Below are positions 28,843 through 39,341 of a stretch of 64,000 nucleotides of DNA, piece by piece. Made by a program: the position numbers and the translations under genes. The notes beneath the pieces were generated by a model. The model saw nothing but the letters and a program-made list of their open reading frames with translations. It was not told the origin of the DNA and made no database searches. Where the stretch lies: positions 17,648 to 81,647 of the forward strand of contig NZ_JADPKR010000087.1 in the NCBI RefSeq assembly GCF_023074055.1, written 5' to 3'. Source of the DNA: Bradyrhizobium sp. 141 (lineage in GTDB: Bacteria > Pseudomonadota > Alphaproteobacteria > Rhizobiales > Xanthobacteraceae). Position 1 is the first letter of the stretch, and each line of letters starts with the position of its first letter.

Positions 28843-29739
28843 GTGCTCGATCATAGCCCCTTGCATCGCCAGGCTCTGCGCGCGGCCGCGATGGGGCTGC
28901 TTTGTCTGACGATCTCGGCCGGCGCCGCCTTCGCTGCCGACGACGCACCGGCGAAGCCGGCCGTACCAAACATCTATCTCGATCTCCGTACCATCTATGC
29001 GACGATCCCGGCGGGCACGCTCGGGCTCGGCTTCGGCAACACGTCATTGTCGGCCGCATTCCAGGCGCTGGCGGCGCGCCGGGGCGCAAGCTTGCCGAAC
29101 GGCTTGCCGGCCGCGAAATCGATCGCCGTCGATCTGCCGCTGACGGTGGACGTCAGCGATCGCGTCTCGCTCTATGGCGGTGTGTCGGGCTCGACGACCG
29201 ACATCGGCGGCGGCTGGTCGGCGTTCGACATCACGAGCTGGAACATCGGCGTCCAGGCCGACCTCTATCAACAGAACGGCGGGAAGATCCCGACCATCAC
29301 GCTGCAATCGACGCTGACCCAATCGGTGCCGAACGAGCAGGGCATGACGAATTCGTTGAACAACATCCTGGAATTCGACTACGCGCTCGACGAGGATGAG
29401 ACGCGGGGCTGGCTGGCCGGCGTGCAATATACCCACACCGACATCGCCAGCCAGCTCGCCAGCATCCGGCCGAACACGATCCTCTATGCCGGCGGCTATT
29501 ACCAATGGCCGAGCAACTGGAAGTTCACCGGGCGCCTTGGCATGCAGTCGTTCGGCGGCGCGCAGCTCGCCGGCCGGACCTTGGCGGCGTCCTTCACCCA
29601 GCCGATCCTGCGGCTCGACCTCGACCGCATGGACGACAACGACAACCGCCTGTTCGGCATCACCGCCCAGATCGCGTGGATGCCAAAACCGTCCTACCAG
29701 GTGACGCTGCGGACACCGCTCTACGCCATCCGCAACTAG
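28843..29739 (+). CDS. Secreted, probably outer-membrane beta-barrel protein
   Basis: About 298 residues if started at GTG 28,843. A signal peptide is plausible (LRAAAMGLLCLTISAGAAFA, then ADDAPAKP). The rest has alternating hydrophobic/polar strands (VSLYGGVSGSTTDIGGGWSA, FDITSWNIGVQADLYQQNGG, LYAGGYYQWPSNWKFTGRLG), as in outer-membrane barrels, and ends LRTPLYAIRN. I recognise no specific family. The start is uncertain: the frame opens with a TTG at 28,771, and an ATG inside the signal is at 28,891. It stands alone on the plus strand, 155 bases before the diguanylate cyclase gene. Confidence 0.72.
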   Translation: MLDHSPLHRQALRAAAMGLLCLTISAGAAFAADDAPAKPAVPNIYLDLRTIYATIPAGTLGLGFGNTSLSAAFQALAARRGASLPNGLPAAKSIAVDLPLTVDVSDRVSLYGGVSGSTTDIGGGWSAFDITSWNIGVQADLYQQNGGKIPTITLQSTLTQSVPNEQGMTNSLNNILEFDYALDEDETRGWLAGVQYTHTDIASQLASIRPNTILYAGGYYQWPSNWKFTGRLGMQSFGGAQLAGRTLAASFTQPILRLDLDRMDDNDNRLFGITAQIAWMPKPSYQVTLRTPLYAIRN

Positions 29740-29894
29740 TGCGGCCACGGTCACCCCACCTCGCTCGTCAACCAATCGTTAATCCTCATCCAAAATCACT
29801 GATCGCGTTACATCGCCGCAAGGAACCTTGAGCGAGACTGGACCGGCTGTTTGGTGTCGTGTTCGTCCCGTCGTTTTCGCCTTGGAGGCTGCGA

Positions 29895-31478
<1,584 letters not shown>

Positions 31479-31494
31479 TCGAAGCACGCAGCTC

Positions 31495-32055
31495 TCAGTC
31501 CGGCACCGGCACGTCGAACGTGTTCAGCGTGACCGAGACCATGCAGTAGACGCCGACCAGATACGACAGCTCGGCCGCGCCATGCTCGCCGAACTCCTTC
31601 ACCGCGGCGCGCCAGGTCAATTCCGGCAGCACGCCGCCACTGACCAGCGCGGATGCCACGTCGTAGGCGATAGCCTCCTGCTTGGTGAGATCGACCGGCC
31701 GCTGCCCGGCGACGATCGTCGCGAGCTTCTCGTCGGACAGGCCACGCTGCTCGGCGACCAGCACATGGGCATAGAGCTCGTAGCCAGAACGGAAATGCGA
31801 GCCGGTGACGAGGATGGCGACCTCGCGCACCGGTGCGGGCAGCAGCGGGTTCGACGCGATCGCCTTGACCAGCTCCCACACCGGCTTGCCGAAGCGCGGC
31901 TCGCGGATCCAGGGATTCCACGGCCCGAGCAGCGCGCCGTCATCGCGCATGTTCACGAAGCCCTTGAAGTGGTCCTTGATGCCCGCTCGCATGTCGTCAT
32001 AGAGCGGCTTCTGCTCGTCGGTCAGATCCTTCGGATCGAGAATGGAAAGGCGCAC
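31495..32055 (-). CDS. Carboxymuconolactone decarboxylase family protein
   Basis: A 186-residue protein of the carboxymuconolactone decarboxylase/AhpD-like fold. LPAPVREVAILVTGSHFRSG followed by YELYAHVLVAEQRGLSDEKL is the helical core; the usual CxxC of AhpD is replaced by non-Cys residues, so a peroxidase-type thiol mechanism is not supported. The EAIAYDVASALVSGGVL segment is conserved in this subgroup. The biochemical role is unclear; aromatic degradation is only a family possibility. It lies 82 bases upstream (in its own direction) of the end of the Lrp-type regulator gene. Confidence 0.88.
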   Translation of the reverse strand: MRLSILDPKDLTDEQKPLYDDMRAGIKDHFKGFVNMRDDGALLGPWNPWIREPRFGKPVWELVKAIASNPLLPAPVREVAILVTGSHFRSGYELYAHVLVAEQRGLSDEKLATIVAGQRPVDLTKQEAIAYDVASALVSGGVLPELTWRAAVKEFGEHGAAELSYLVGVYCMVSVTLNTFDVPVPD

Positions 32056-32137
32056 GGCGGGATCTCCTCGTTGAGAAGGCGAGGACCGTCGCGCGCATGC
32101 CCGCGCGTGGCAAGTGAAGTTGCTGTGACAGGCCTGC

Positions 32138-32602
32138 TCAAAACTCCAGCGGCGCGTTGTCGACGACTTCCTTCATGACGAAGAAGGTGCGGGTCTGGCG
32201 CACGCCGGGCAGCGCGATGAGCTGCTCGCCGTGGATACGGTTGAAATCCTCCATGTCGCCGACGCGGATCTTGAGGAAGTAGTCGAAGTCGCCGGCAACG
32301 AGGTGGCAGTCGAGGACGAATTTCAGCCTGGCGATCGCCTGCTCGAAAATGGCAAAGCTCTCCGGTGTCGAACGATCGAGCACGACGCCGACCATCACCA
32401 GCGTGCCCTTGGCCACCTTCTTCGGAGCGACCATGGCGCGGACAGCGGCGATGAAACCGTCCTCGAACAGGCGCTGAGTGCGGCGATGGCAGGTGGCGGG
32501 GCTGATTGCGACGGTCTCGGCCAATTCGGCATTGCTGAGCCGGCCGTTATTTTGCAGCAATCTCAATATCTTAAGGTCGATGCGGTCGAGTCGAGCCGGC
32601 AT
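32138..32602 (-). CDS. acdR: Lrp/AsnC family regulator, probable AcdR
   Basis: A 154-residue feast/famine regulator. The N-terminal helix-turn-helix begins RIDLKILRLLQNNGRLSNAE and continues ETVAISPATCHRRTQRLFED; the C-terminal RAM domain includes CHLVAGDFDYFLKIRVGDME. It lies divergently next to acdS, the arrangement of the Lrp-type AcdR that activates ACC deaminase genes in proteobacteria, so I assign it that role. Binding to the 160-base intergenic region is expected. Functional proof is absent. Confidence 0.88.
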   Translation of the reverse strand: MPARLDRIDLKILRLLQNNGRLSNAELAETVAISPATCHRRTQRLFEDGFIAAVRAMVAPKKVAKGTLVMVGVVLDRSTPESFAIFEQAIARLKFVLDCHLVAGDFDYFLKIRVGDMEDFNRIHGEQLIALPGVRQTRTFFVMKEVVDNAPLEF

Positions 32603-32676
32603 GGAAGAAACTTCCAGAAAGTGTCATTACATTGGAAGACTTGATATCCTATTCCGCAAAAGCTGCAAGATAGTGT

Positions 32677-32695
32677 GCAATATTGGCGCAATATT
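32677..32695 (+). promoter_or_regulatory. Candidate AcdR operator: tandem GCAATATT boxes
   Basis: GCAATATT occurs twice, at 32,677 and 32,688, with an 11-base period (one helical turn) in the acdR-acdS divergent gap. AT-rich, partly symmetric boxes in phase fit an Lrp-type octamer or dimer. The boxes lie about 70 bases upstream of the acdS start. Confidence 0.5.
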
Positions 32696-32761
32696 CGAGA
32701 GCACATTTTCCGCGGCCAGTGCTAGCCAGGTCCCAGACCTCAACGCCAATCGGGATGACCC

Positions 32762-33778
32762 ATGAAGCTGGACCAATTCGCGCGCTACCCGCTGACCTTC
32801 GGCCCGACGCCCATCGAGAAGCTGGAGCGGCTGTCAAAGCATCTCGGCGGCAATGTCGAGGTCTATGCCAAGCGTGAGGACTGCAATTCGGGCCTTGCCT
32901 ATGGCGGCAACAAGCTGCGCAAGCTCGAATACATCATCCCCGACGCGATCGCCTCCAACGCCGACACGCTGGTCTCGATCGGCGGCGTGCAGTCGAACCA
33001 CACCCGCATGATCGCCGCCGTCGCAGCCAAGATCGGTATGAAGTGCCGTCTGGTGCAGGAAGCCTGGGTGCCGCACGAGGACGCCGTCTATGACCGCGTC
33101 GGCAACATCATGCTTTCGCGCATCATGGGCGCCGACGTGCGCCTGGTCGACGACGGTTTCGACATCGGCATCCGCAAGAGCTGGGAGCAGGCGATCGAGG
33201 AGGTGAAGGCCGCGGGCGGCAAGCCTTACGCCATTCCCGCCGGCGCCTCTGTGCACAAATTCGGCGGTCTCGGCTATGTCGGCTTCGCCGAGGAGGTGCG
33301 CAAGCAGGAGAAAGAGCTCGGCTTCAAGTTCGACTACATCGTGGTCTGCACCGTCACCGGCTCCACCCATGCCGGCATGCTGGTCGGCTTCGCCGCCGAC
33401 GGCCGCGCGCGCAAGGTGATTGGCATCGACGCCTCTCTCACGCCTGATCAGACCAAGGCGCAGGTGCTCGAGATCGCGCAGAACACGGCCAAGCTCGTCG
33501 AGCTCGGCAAGGAGCTCGTCGCCGACGACGTCGTGCTGATCGAGGACTACGCCTATCCCGCCTATGGCGTGCCGTCGGAAGAGACCAAGGAGGCGATCCG
33601 CCTCAGCGCGCGGCTCGAGGGCATGATCACCGACCCCGTCTACGAGGGCAAGTCGATGCAGGGCCTGATCGATCTTGCGAAGAAGGGCTATTTCGAGAAG
33701 GGCGCAAAGATCCTCTACGCTCATCTCGGCGGCGCCCCCGCGCTGAACGGATATGCGTATGCGTTCCGGAATGGGTGA
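32762..33778 (+). CDS. acdS: 1-aminocyclopropane-1-carboxylate deaminase
   Basis: A 338-residue PLP enzyme that breaks the plant ethylene precursor ACC down to ammonia and 2-oxobutyrate, giving the bacterium nitrogen and lowering host ethylene. Numbering matches the reference enzyme: K51 in YGGNKLRKLEYI binds PLP, E295 lies in YEGKSM and L322 in YAHLGGAPALN. These last two residues separate true ACC deaminases from D-cysteine desulfhydrases. The length is exactly standard. It is divergent from the Lrp-type regulator, with candidate boxes between them, and an inverted repeat follows the gene. Confidence 0.97.
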   Translation: MKLDQFARYPLTFGPTPIEKLERLSKHLGGNVEVYAKREDCNSGLAYGGNKLRKLEYIIPDAIASNADTLVSIGGVQSNHTRMIAAVAAKIGMKCRLVQEAWVPHEDAVYDRVGNIMLSRIMGADVRLVDDGFDIGIRKSWEQAIEEVKAAGGKPYAIPAGASVHKFGGLGYVGFAEEVRKQEKELGFKFDYIVVCTVTGSTHAGMLVGFAADGRARKVIGIDASLTPDQTKAQVLEIAQNTAKLVELGKELVADDVVLIEDYAYPAYGVPSEETKEAIRLSARLEGMITDPVYEGKSMQGLIDLAKKGYFEKGAKILYAHLGGAPALNGYAYAFRNG

Positions 33779-33817
33779 GGCATGAGGGAGGCGGGCGATA
33801 GCCGCCTCTTCCATCTT

Positions 33818-33906
33818 CGTAGCCCGGATGGAGCGCAGCGCAATCCGGGGAATCGCACGATACGGAAAGGCTGCCCCGGATTGCGCTGCGCTCCATCCGG
33901 GCTACG
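33818..33906. repeat. Long inverted repeat with GTAGCCCGGATGGAGCGCAG arms
   Basis: The left arm CGTAGCCCGGATGGAGCGCA (33,818 on) is matched by an almost perfect reverse complement ending GGGCTACG at 33,906. Arms are about 33 bases, with a 23-base centre. A separate small hairpin, GAGGCGG...CCGCCTC, lies just before it. The element sits between the convergent acdS and recQ genes. It belongs to a repeat type that is common in Bradyrhizobium intergenic regions. Confidence 0.85.
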
Positions 33907-33920
33907 GCACCTGCGATCGC

Positions 33921-35786
33921 TTACCGCGTCCTGACGATCTGCAGCAGCTCGTCGCCGTAGTGCTCGAGCTTCTTGTCGCCGATGCCGGGCACGTTGCGGA
34001 GTTCGTCGAGTGTGGTCGGCCAGGCCCGGACGATGCCGTCGATGGTGGCATCGTGCAGCACGACATAGGCCGGCACGCCGCGCTCGCGCGCGATGTCAGA
34101 GCGCCATGAGCGCAGCCGCGCGCGCAATTCGGGATCGACATCGCCTTGCGGCGGGCTGGTCGGAGGCGCGAGATCGCCGCGGCGGGATTTGCCGCGACTC
34201 GCGCGAATGCGCATGCCGGGCGTTTCCTCACGCAGCCACACCTCAGTCTCCCCGCGCAGCACGCCGCGCGCGGTCTCGGTCAGCTTCAGCGCGCCAAACG
34301 CTTCGCTGTCGCTCTGCAAATGTCCCGTCGCCACCAACTGCCGGAGCACGGTGCGCCACTGCTTTTCGTTGAGCTCGCGTCCGATGCCGAACACGGACAA
34401 TTTGTCGTGGCCGAACTGCGTCACCTTCTCGGTCAACCGGCCCACCAGCACGTCGATCAGGTGCATCGCGCCAAAACGCTGTCCGGTGCGATAGACGCAG
34501 GACAACAGCTTCTGCGCCAGCACCTTGCCGTCGCGCATTTTCGGCGGCGTCAGGCAGTTGTCGCAATTGCCGCAGGTCTCGCCCATCACGATCTCGCCGA
34601 AATAGGCGAGCAGCCGCCGGCGACGGCAGTGCGGCGTTTCGGCAAGGCCAACCAGCGCATCGAGCTTGCCGATCGAGACCCGCTTGAATTCGTCGGAGGC
34701 GCTGGACTCGTCGATCATCCGGCGCTGCTGCACGATGTCGGAGAGCCCATAGGCCATCCAGGCCGCCGACGGCTTGCCGTCACGGCCGGCGCGCCCCGTC
34801 TCCTGATAATAGGCCTCGATGCTCTTGGGCAGGTCGAGATGGGCGACGAAGCGCACGTCGGGCTTGTCGATGCCCATGCCGAACGCGACGGTCGCGACGA
34901 TGACGATGCCGTCTTCGTTGAGAAAGCGGTCCTGGTTGCGCGAGCGCACGCTGCCATCGAGTCCGGCGTGGTAGGGCAGCGCCGCAATGCCGGTGTCTTG
35001 AAGCGCGGCGGCGACCTCCTCGACACGATTGCGGGACAGGCAATAGACCACGCCGGCATCGCCCGCATGCCGCTCCCGGATGAACTCCTTCAGCTGCGAT
35101 ACGGCATTGCGCTTGTCGACGATCTCGTAACGGATGTTGGGCCGGTCGAAGCTCGAGACGAATTGCGGTGCGCCCGTGAGCTGGAGCCGCTCGACGATCT
35201 CCCTGCGCGTCAAGTCGTCTGCGGTCGCGGTCAGCGCGATGCGCGGCACGTCGGGGAAGCGCTCGGCGATGATGGAGAGGCCGACATATTCGGGGCGGAA
35301 GTCATGGCCCCATTGCGAGACGCAATGCGCCTCGTCGATCGCGAACAGCGCCACCTTCGCCCGCGCCAGCAGCGACAGGCAGCGCGGCGTCACCAGGCGT
35401 TCCGGTGCGACATAGAGCAGATCGAGATCGCCCGCGAGCAGGCGGCGCTCGATATCGGACGCCTCCTGCGGCGTCAGTGACGAGTTCAACGCGGCGGCGT
35501 TGACACCGGCCTCGATGAGGCCCGCGACCTGATCGCGCATCAAGGCGATCAACGGCGACACCACGATGCCGCAGCCTTCGCGCAGCAGTGAAGGAAGCTG
35601 GTAGCACAGCGACTTGCCGCCGCCGGTCGGCATCAGCACCAGGCAATTGCCGCCGTCGGTGACGTGCCCGACGATCTCACCCTGCGCGCCACGAAAACCC
35701 GGCAAGCCGAATACGGAATGGAGCACCGACAGCGCGTCGCGGCCGTTGGCCGGCGCAGGCAGCGGGGCGGTGGAGGAAGCGGACAT
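33921..35786 (-). CDS. recQ: ATP-dependent DNA helicase RecQ
   Basis: A 621-residue superfamily 2 helicase. Domains in order: two RecA-like lobes (Walker A PTGGGKSLCYQLPSLL, DEAH-type box FAIDEAHCVSQWGHDFRPEY, motif VI YYQETGRAGRDGKPS), a zinc-binding region with CRRRRLLAYFGEIVMGETCG and NCDNCLTPP, a winged helix (RQLVATGHLQSDSEAFGALK) and a C-terminal HRDC domain (VPAYVVLHDATIDGIV). I start it at 35,786; the frame continues upstream, but those residues are not family-like. RecQ works in recombination repair and the processing of blocked forks. Confidence 0.95.
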   Translation of the reverse strand: MSASSTAPLPAPANGRDALSVLHSVFGLPGFRGAQGEIVGHVTDGGNCLVLMPTGGGKSLCYQLPSLLREGCGIVVSPLIALMRDQVAGLIEAGVNAAALNSSLTPQEASDIERRLLAGDLDLLYVAPERLVTPRCLSLLARAKVALFAIDEAHCVSQWGHDFRPEYVGLSIIAERFPDVPRIALTATADDLTRREIVERLQLTGAPQFVSSFDRPNIRYEIVDKRNAVSQLKEFIRERHAGDAGVVYCLSRNRVEEVAAALQDTGIAALPYHAGLDGSVRSRNQDRFLNEDGIVIVATVAFGMGIDKPDVRFVAHLDLPKSIEAYYQETGRAGRDGKPSAAWMAYGLSDIVQQRRMIDESSASDEFKRVSIGKLDALVGLAETPHCRRRRLLAYFGEIVMGETCGNCDNCLTPPKMRDGKVLAQKLLSCVYRTGQRFGAMHLIDVLVGRLTEKVTQFGHDKLSVFGIGRELNEKQWRTVLRQLVATGHLQSDSEAFGALKLTETARGVLRGETEVWLREETPGMRIRASRGKSRRGDLAPPTSPPQGDVDPELRARLRSWRSDIARERGVPAYVVLHDATIDGIVRAWPTTLDELRNVPGIGDKKLEHYGDELLQIVRTR

Positions 35787-35936
35787 GGGCGGGATGGAAC
35801 CAAGGCCGTGAGATTCGTCACAAGGCCAGTCGCATAGCGGCGTCGGCGTGGCAAGTCCATCTTCTGCCTCTCCCCGCTTGCGGTACGGGAAACGCACATA
35901 AGGTGTGGGGCTGAGGCACCGACAGTACCCACAACG

Positions 35937-36020
35937 TCATGGCCGGGCTTGTCCCGGCCATCCACGCCTTTCCACACAGCACAACGAACGTGGATGCCCG
36001 GGACAAGCCCGGGCATGACG
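35937..36020. repeat. Palindromic intergenic repeat, copy 3 (CATGGCCGGG type)
   Basis: Left module GTCATGGCCGGGCTTGTCCC followed by GGCCATCCACG, then about 25 bases, then AACGTGGATGCCCGGGACAA and GCCCGGGCATGAC. This is the cleanest of the three copies in the window (others at 1,969 and 26,302), lying upstream of recQ and downstream of the deacetylase gene. Confidence 0.85.
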
Positions 36021-36078
36021 ACATATTCTGATGTTCGAATGCGATTGCCCTGCCGCAAGCGGGGAGAAGGTAAAGAAG

Positions 36079-36822
36079 CTACGCCCCGATCCTTCGCAGC
36101 GCTTCTGCGACCGTCACGATCGGCATGTTGCGCTTTCCGGCCGCTTGCAACGCATGACGCATCAGGTCTGGGGTGCAGCCGTAGGGGCTCGGCGTGTTCG
36201 CCACGTCGTGGCCATAGAAGATGAGCCATCCGCCGCTCGCGACCGCCTCGTCGAAATAGCGATCGACGCCCGCTCTATCGATCTCGCAATCGACCAGGGG
36301 CGAAGCTCGCAGGAACTGGAGGTCGATGACGTCGCTGTTAACGCCGGGAAGGATGCCGCGCGCCGAACGGAAGGCCTTGGCGAGCTGCGGCTTGCGCCAG
36401 ACCGAGGCAATCCCATAGGGATAGGCAAAATTCTCCAGCGTGATCGAGGAATCGATACCACGGAAATAAGCGCGGTTTCGCTCGATCTCGCGAGCCATCG
36501 CGGCCTCGTCGAGATTGACCGAGCTCTGATGCGAGAAAGTGTGGCAGGCAATCTCGTGACCGGCGCGGTGAAGCCGCACGATCGCGTCATCCGACAGGCC
36601 ATGCCAGTGGTCCGACGGCTGATCGATCAGGCTCCCGGCGAGATAGAACGTGCCCCGGCCGCCGTGCTTTTCCAGAAGCTCCGCACCCTCGCCCGCGGCG
36701 CTGTCGGGGGCATCGTCGAAGGTGAAGCTCACGATCGGCGCATGCGCCGGCAGCCGGTGCGGCGCGGCGCGAAAGTGCCGAGCCAGCCGATTGCTCACGC
36801 GTCCCTGGAGTGCCGACCACAC
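36079..36822 (-). CDS. Polysaccharide deacetylase (NodB-like) family protein
   Basis: A 247-residue CE4-type esterase domain. Motif 1 is VSFTFDDAPDSAAGEG (Asp pair), motif 2 HEIACHTFSHQSSVN (His-x3-His zinc ligands); the later SEYxYPYGI-like EDFAYPYG region appears as LENFAYPYGIASVWRKP. No signal peptide is visible. It may remove acetyl groups from a cell-surface or imported polysaccharide; the substrate is unknown. The start at 36,822 (MWSALQGRVSNRLARHFRAA) is the first ATG. The 64-base gap to metA is gene-free. Confidence 0.87.
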   Translation of the reverse strand: MWSALQGRVSNRLARHFRAAPHRLPAHAPIVSFTFDDAPDSAAGEGAELLEKHGGRGTFYLAGSLIDQPSDHWHGLSDDAIVRLHRAGHEIACHTFSHQSSVNLDEAAMAREIERNRAYFRGIDSSITLENFAYPYGIASVWRKPQLAKAFRSARGILPGVNSDVIDLQFLRASPLVDCEIDRAGVDRYFDEAVASGGWLIFYGHDVANTPSPYGCTPDLMRHALQAAGKRNMPIVTVAEALRRIGA

Positions 36823-36886
36823 GACTGCGTTTCCCGTGATTTACGTATTTCTGTACTGAAACATTCGCGCGCTGGTTGAGGCAAGC

Positions 36887-37927
36887 CTAACGCTTGGGTA
36901 ATCCTAACGCGGAACCAACATCCTTCGGCTGACGCGCAAGGACCCACGCATCGGCTCCCACGCTGAGATATTGCAACCAGTTGCGGAAAAGCACCGCCGC
37001 CGCGCTGCCGGCGCCGATATCGGCGCGCAAATTCAGTCCCGGCAGCTCGTTGGTGAGCGCCGGATGGCGCTGGTGGGCCGCTTTCTTCTCGAAGCGGGTC
37101 AATTTCTCTTCCGTCGCTGCGTCAAAATAGCTCACGGGCGGGCGCGGATAATTCTCACGCTCGCGCGCGAGATAGCGGCCGATGTCGCGCAGATATTCGC
37201 GCTGGAGCGACAGCGCGTCGTATTCCGGGTGCCCCTGGAAGAACACGAAGCGGCTGGCATATTGGCGAACGAAAACATCGACACCCGCCTGGGCCGAGCG
37301 TGTCAGCACCTGATAACCGGCCTGCGCCAGGTCGCTCTCCGCAATCTCGTTCAGGCGCGAATGCGAGACCTTCAGCGGCGCCGGCGCGGCGCGCGTCAGG
37401 GAATCGCTCGTCACGGCATCGCAATCGAAGATGCCGTGGCATTTGGCCGGCAGCCGTCGCCGTTCGATGCCGTCGAGGTGCAGCACCGCCGCGTGCGCGG
37501 CGAGGCACGACCAGATCGTCGAGCGCGTGTTGACCTTGGCCCAGTCGATGAGGTCGGTGAGGTCGCGCCAGTACGGCTCCTGGTCGAGTTCGGGAGCGAC
37601 GGGTTCTGCGCCTGTTACGATCAGCCCGTCGAATTTCTGACGCTTGAGATCTGAAAGGTCGGAATACTCGCTTTCGACATGCCATTTCGCTTCCGGCGAG
37701 CGCTTGACCGAGGGCAGCGAGAAGCAGTGGAAGCGGATGCGGCACTGGCCTGCTGCGGCCTGGAGCAGCTTCATGAACTGCCGCTCGGTCGCCTTCAGCG
37801 CCGGATCCGGCATGTTGTTGACAAGCCCGATCGTGAGTTCGGGGCCGCGTTCTCGCGCGAGATCGCGCTCGGTCGGCACCAGCGCCGGGCTCGAGATGAC
37901 TTGATCCCTGTCGATCAAGATCGTCAT
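36887..37927 (-). CDS. metA: Homoserine O-succinyltransferase family enzyme (MetA)
   Basis: A 346-residue enzyme of the MetA family, which activates homoserine by acylation in methionine synthesis. Features: LTIGLVNNMPDPALKATERQ at the N-terminus, the FDGLIVTGAEPVAPELDQEP turn, the nucleophile Cys in STIWSCLAAHAAVLHLDGI and the catalytic HPEYDALSLQREYLRDIGRY. Whether the acyl donor is succinyl- or acetyl-CoA cannot be told reliably. It overlaps no gene but lies 12 bases from the end of metZ, so the two genes form an operon with metZ first. Confidence 0.92.
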   Translation of the reverse strand: MTILIDRDQVISSPALVPTERDLARERGPELTIGLVNNMPDPALKATERQFMKLLQAAAGQCRIRFHCFSLPSVKRSPEAKWHVESEYSDLSDLKRQKFDGLIVTGAEPVAPELDQEPYWRDLTDLIDWAKVNTRSTIWSCLAAHAAVLHLDGIERRRLPAKCHGIFDCDAVTSDSLTRAAPAPLKVSHSRLNEIAESDLAQAGYQVLTRSAQAGVDVFVRQYASRFVFFQGHPEYDALSLQREYLRDIGRYLARERENYPRPPVSYFDAATEEKLTRFEKKAAHQRHPALTNELPGLNLRADIGAGSAAAVLFRNWLQYLSVGADAWVLARQPKDVGSALGLPKR

Positions 37928-37939
37928 GGGCGCCGCCGT

Positions 37940-39241
37940 CTACTCCGCGGCCTCGAGGCGCGCTGACCGACAGGCCTTGTCCAGTGCCTGGTCAATGTCC
38001 TCGATAATATCAGAGACATGCTCGATGCCGATCGAGAGCCGGATGGTCTCCGGCAGCACGCCGGCAACGCGTTGCTGCTCTGCCGACATCTGTCGATGGG
38101 TGGTCGAGGCCGGATGACAGGCCAGCGACTTTGCATCGCCGATATTGACGAGGCGCGTGATCAGCTTCAGCGCATCATAGAAGCTCTTTCCGGCTTCCAT
38201 CCCACCCTTGATGCCGAAGGTGAACAGCGAGGAGGCGTTGCCATCGAGATATTTCTGCACCAGCGGATAGTAGGGACTGTCGGGAAAGCCGGTGTAATTG
38301 ACCCAGGCAACACGCGAATCCTTGCGCAGGAATTCGGCGACCTTGCGGGCGTTCTCGACGTGGCGCTCCATGCGCAGCGCCACGGTCTCGATGCCCTGGA
38401 GCAGCAGGAAGGCGTTGAACGGCGACAGCACCGAGCCCATGGTGCGCTGATAGACGCTGCGCGCGCGCTCGATATAGGCGGTGCGGCCGAAGCGCTCGGC
38501 ATAGACGAGGCCGTGATAGGAGGCGTCCGGCTTGTTGTAGCCGGGGAAGCGGTCCGCGTATTTGGCCCAGGGGAAATTTCCGGAATCGACGATGGCGCCG
38601 CCGAGCGTCGTACCGTGGCCGCCCAAAAACTTGGTCAGCGAATGCACGGCGATGTCGGCGCCGTAGTCGAACGGCTTGAGCAGGATGGGCGTTGCAACGG
38701 TGTTGTCGACGATCAGCGGCACGCCATGCGCATGCGCGACCTTGGCCAGCGCCTCGATGTCGCACACATTTCCGGCGGGATTGCCGATGGTCTCGGCGAA
38801 TACGGCGCGGGTGTTCTCGTCGATCAGCTTCTCGATCGCCTCAGGCTTGTCGCTCTCGGCGAAGCGGCCGGTGATGCCCTGTCTCGGCAGGATATGCGAG
38901 AGCAGCGTGTGCGTGGTGCCGTAGAGCTGCGGCACGGAAACGATGTTGCCGCCGTGATCGGCGACGTTGACGAAGGCGAAATGCAAGGCCGCCTGGCCGG
39001 TCGCGACCGCGAGCGCACCGACACCGCCTTCGAGCTGGGCGATACGCTTCTCCAGCACCGCGCTGGTCGGATTGGCGATGCGGCTGTAACGAAAACCTTC
39101 CGCCTCGAGATTGAAGAGCGCCGCGCCGTGATCGGCGCTGTCGAAGGCGTAGGCCGCGGTTTGGTAGATCGGCACGGCAACCGCGTGCGTGGTCGCCTCG
39201 GGCTCGTAACCGGCGTGAATAGCGATCGTCTCGTTGCGCAT
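37940..39241 (-). CDS. metZ: O-acetylhomoserine/O-succinylhomoserine sulfhydrylase
   Basis: A 433-residue Cys/Met-metabolism PLP enzyme that makes homocysteine from activated homoserine and sulfide. The PLP Lys lies in VHSLTKFLGGHGTTLGG; IYQTAAYAFDSADHGAALFN and FRYSRIANPTSAVLEKRIAQ are the MetY/MetZ landmarks, and ACHPASTTHRQMS is near the C-terminus. The ATG at 39,241 has GGAGG eight bases upstream. It could equally be named metY. It is upstream of metA in the same operon, which together gives the direct sulfhydrylation route. A hairpin leader precedes it. Confidence 0.93.
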   Translation of the reverse strand: MRNETIAIHAGYEPEATTHAVAVPIYQTAAYAFDSADHGAALFNLEAEGFRYSRIANPTSAVLEKRIAQLEGGVGALAVATGQAALHFAFVNVADHGGNIVSVPQLYGTTHTLLSHILPRQGITGRFAESDKPEAIEKLIDENTRAVFAETIGNPAGNVCDIEALAKVAHAHGVPLIVDNTVATPILLKPFDYGADIAVHSLTKFLGGHGTTLGGAIVDSGNFPWAKYADRFPGYNKPDASYHGLVYAERFGRTAYIERARSVYQRTMGSVLSPFNAFLLLQGIETVALRMERHVENARKVAEFLRKDSRVAWVNYTGFPDSPYYPLVQKYLDGNASSLFTFGIKGGMEAGKSFYDALKLITRLVNIGDAKSLACHPASTTHRQMSAEQQRVAGVLPETIRLSIGIEHVSDIIEDIDQALDKACRSARLEAAE

Positions 39242-39297
39242 CGTGCCACCTCCGCGTGGGGCGGGCCGCACTTATTGGCCTGTATGAGGCATGTGCG

Positions 39298-39341
39298 TTG
39301 TCCGCCGTCCTCGTGTTAGAGGCGGCTGGTAAAGCGGACAA
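39298..39341 (-). promoter_or_regulatory. Stem-loop in the metZ leader
   Basis: On the minus strand, TTGTCCGC (39,341 down) pairs with GCGGACAA (ending 39,298), and an inner stem GCCGCCTC/GAGGACGGC closes a TAACAC loop. It ends about 55 bases before the metZ start. The position fits a methionine or SAM-responsive leader, but I could not match it to a SAM-II consensus. Confidence 0.45.

Noticed and set aside
38018..39319. A 433-residue plus-strand frame opposite metZ
   Set aside because: Antisense shadow caused by codon bias; no start signal or family motif.
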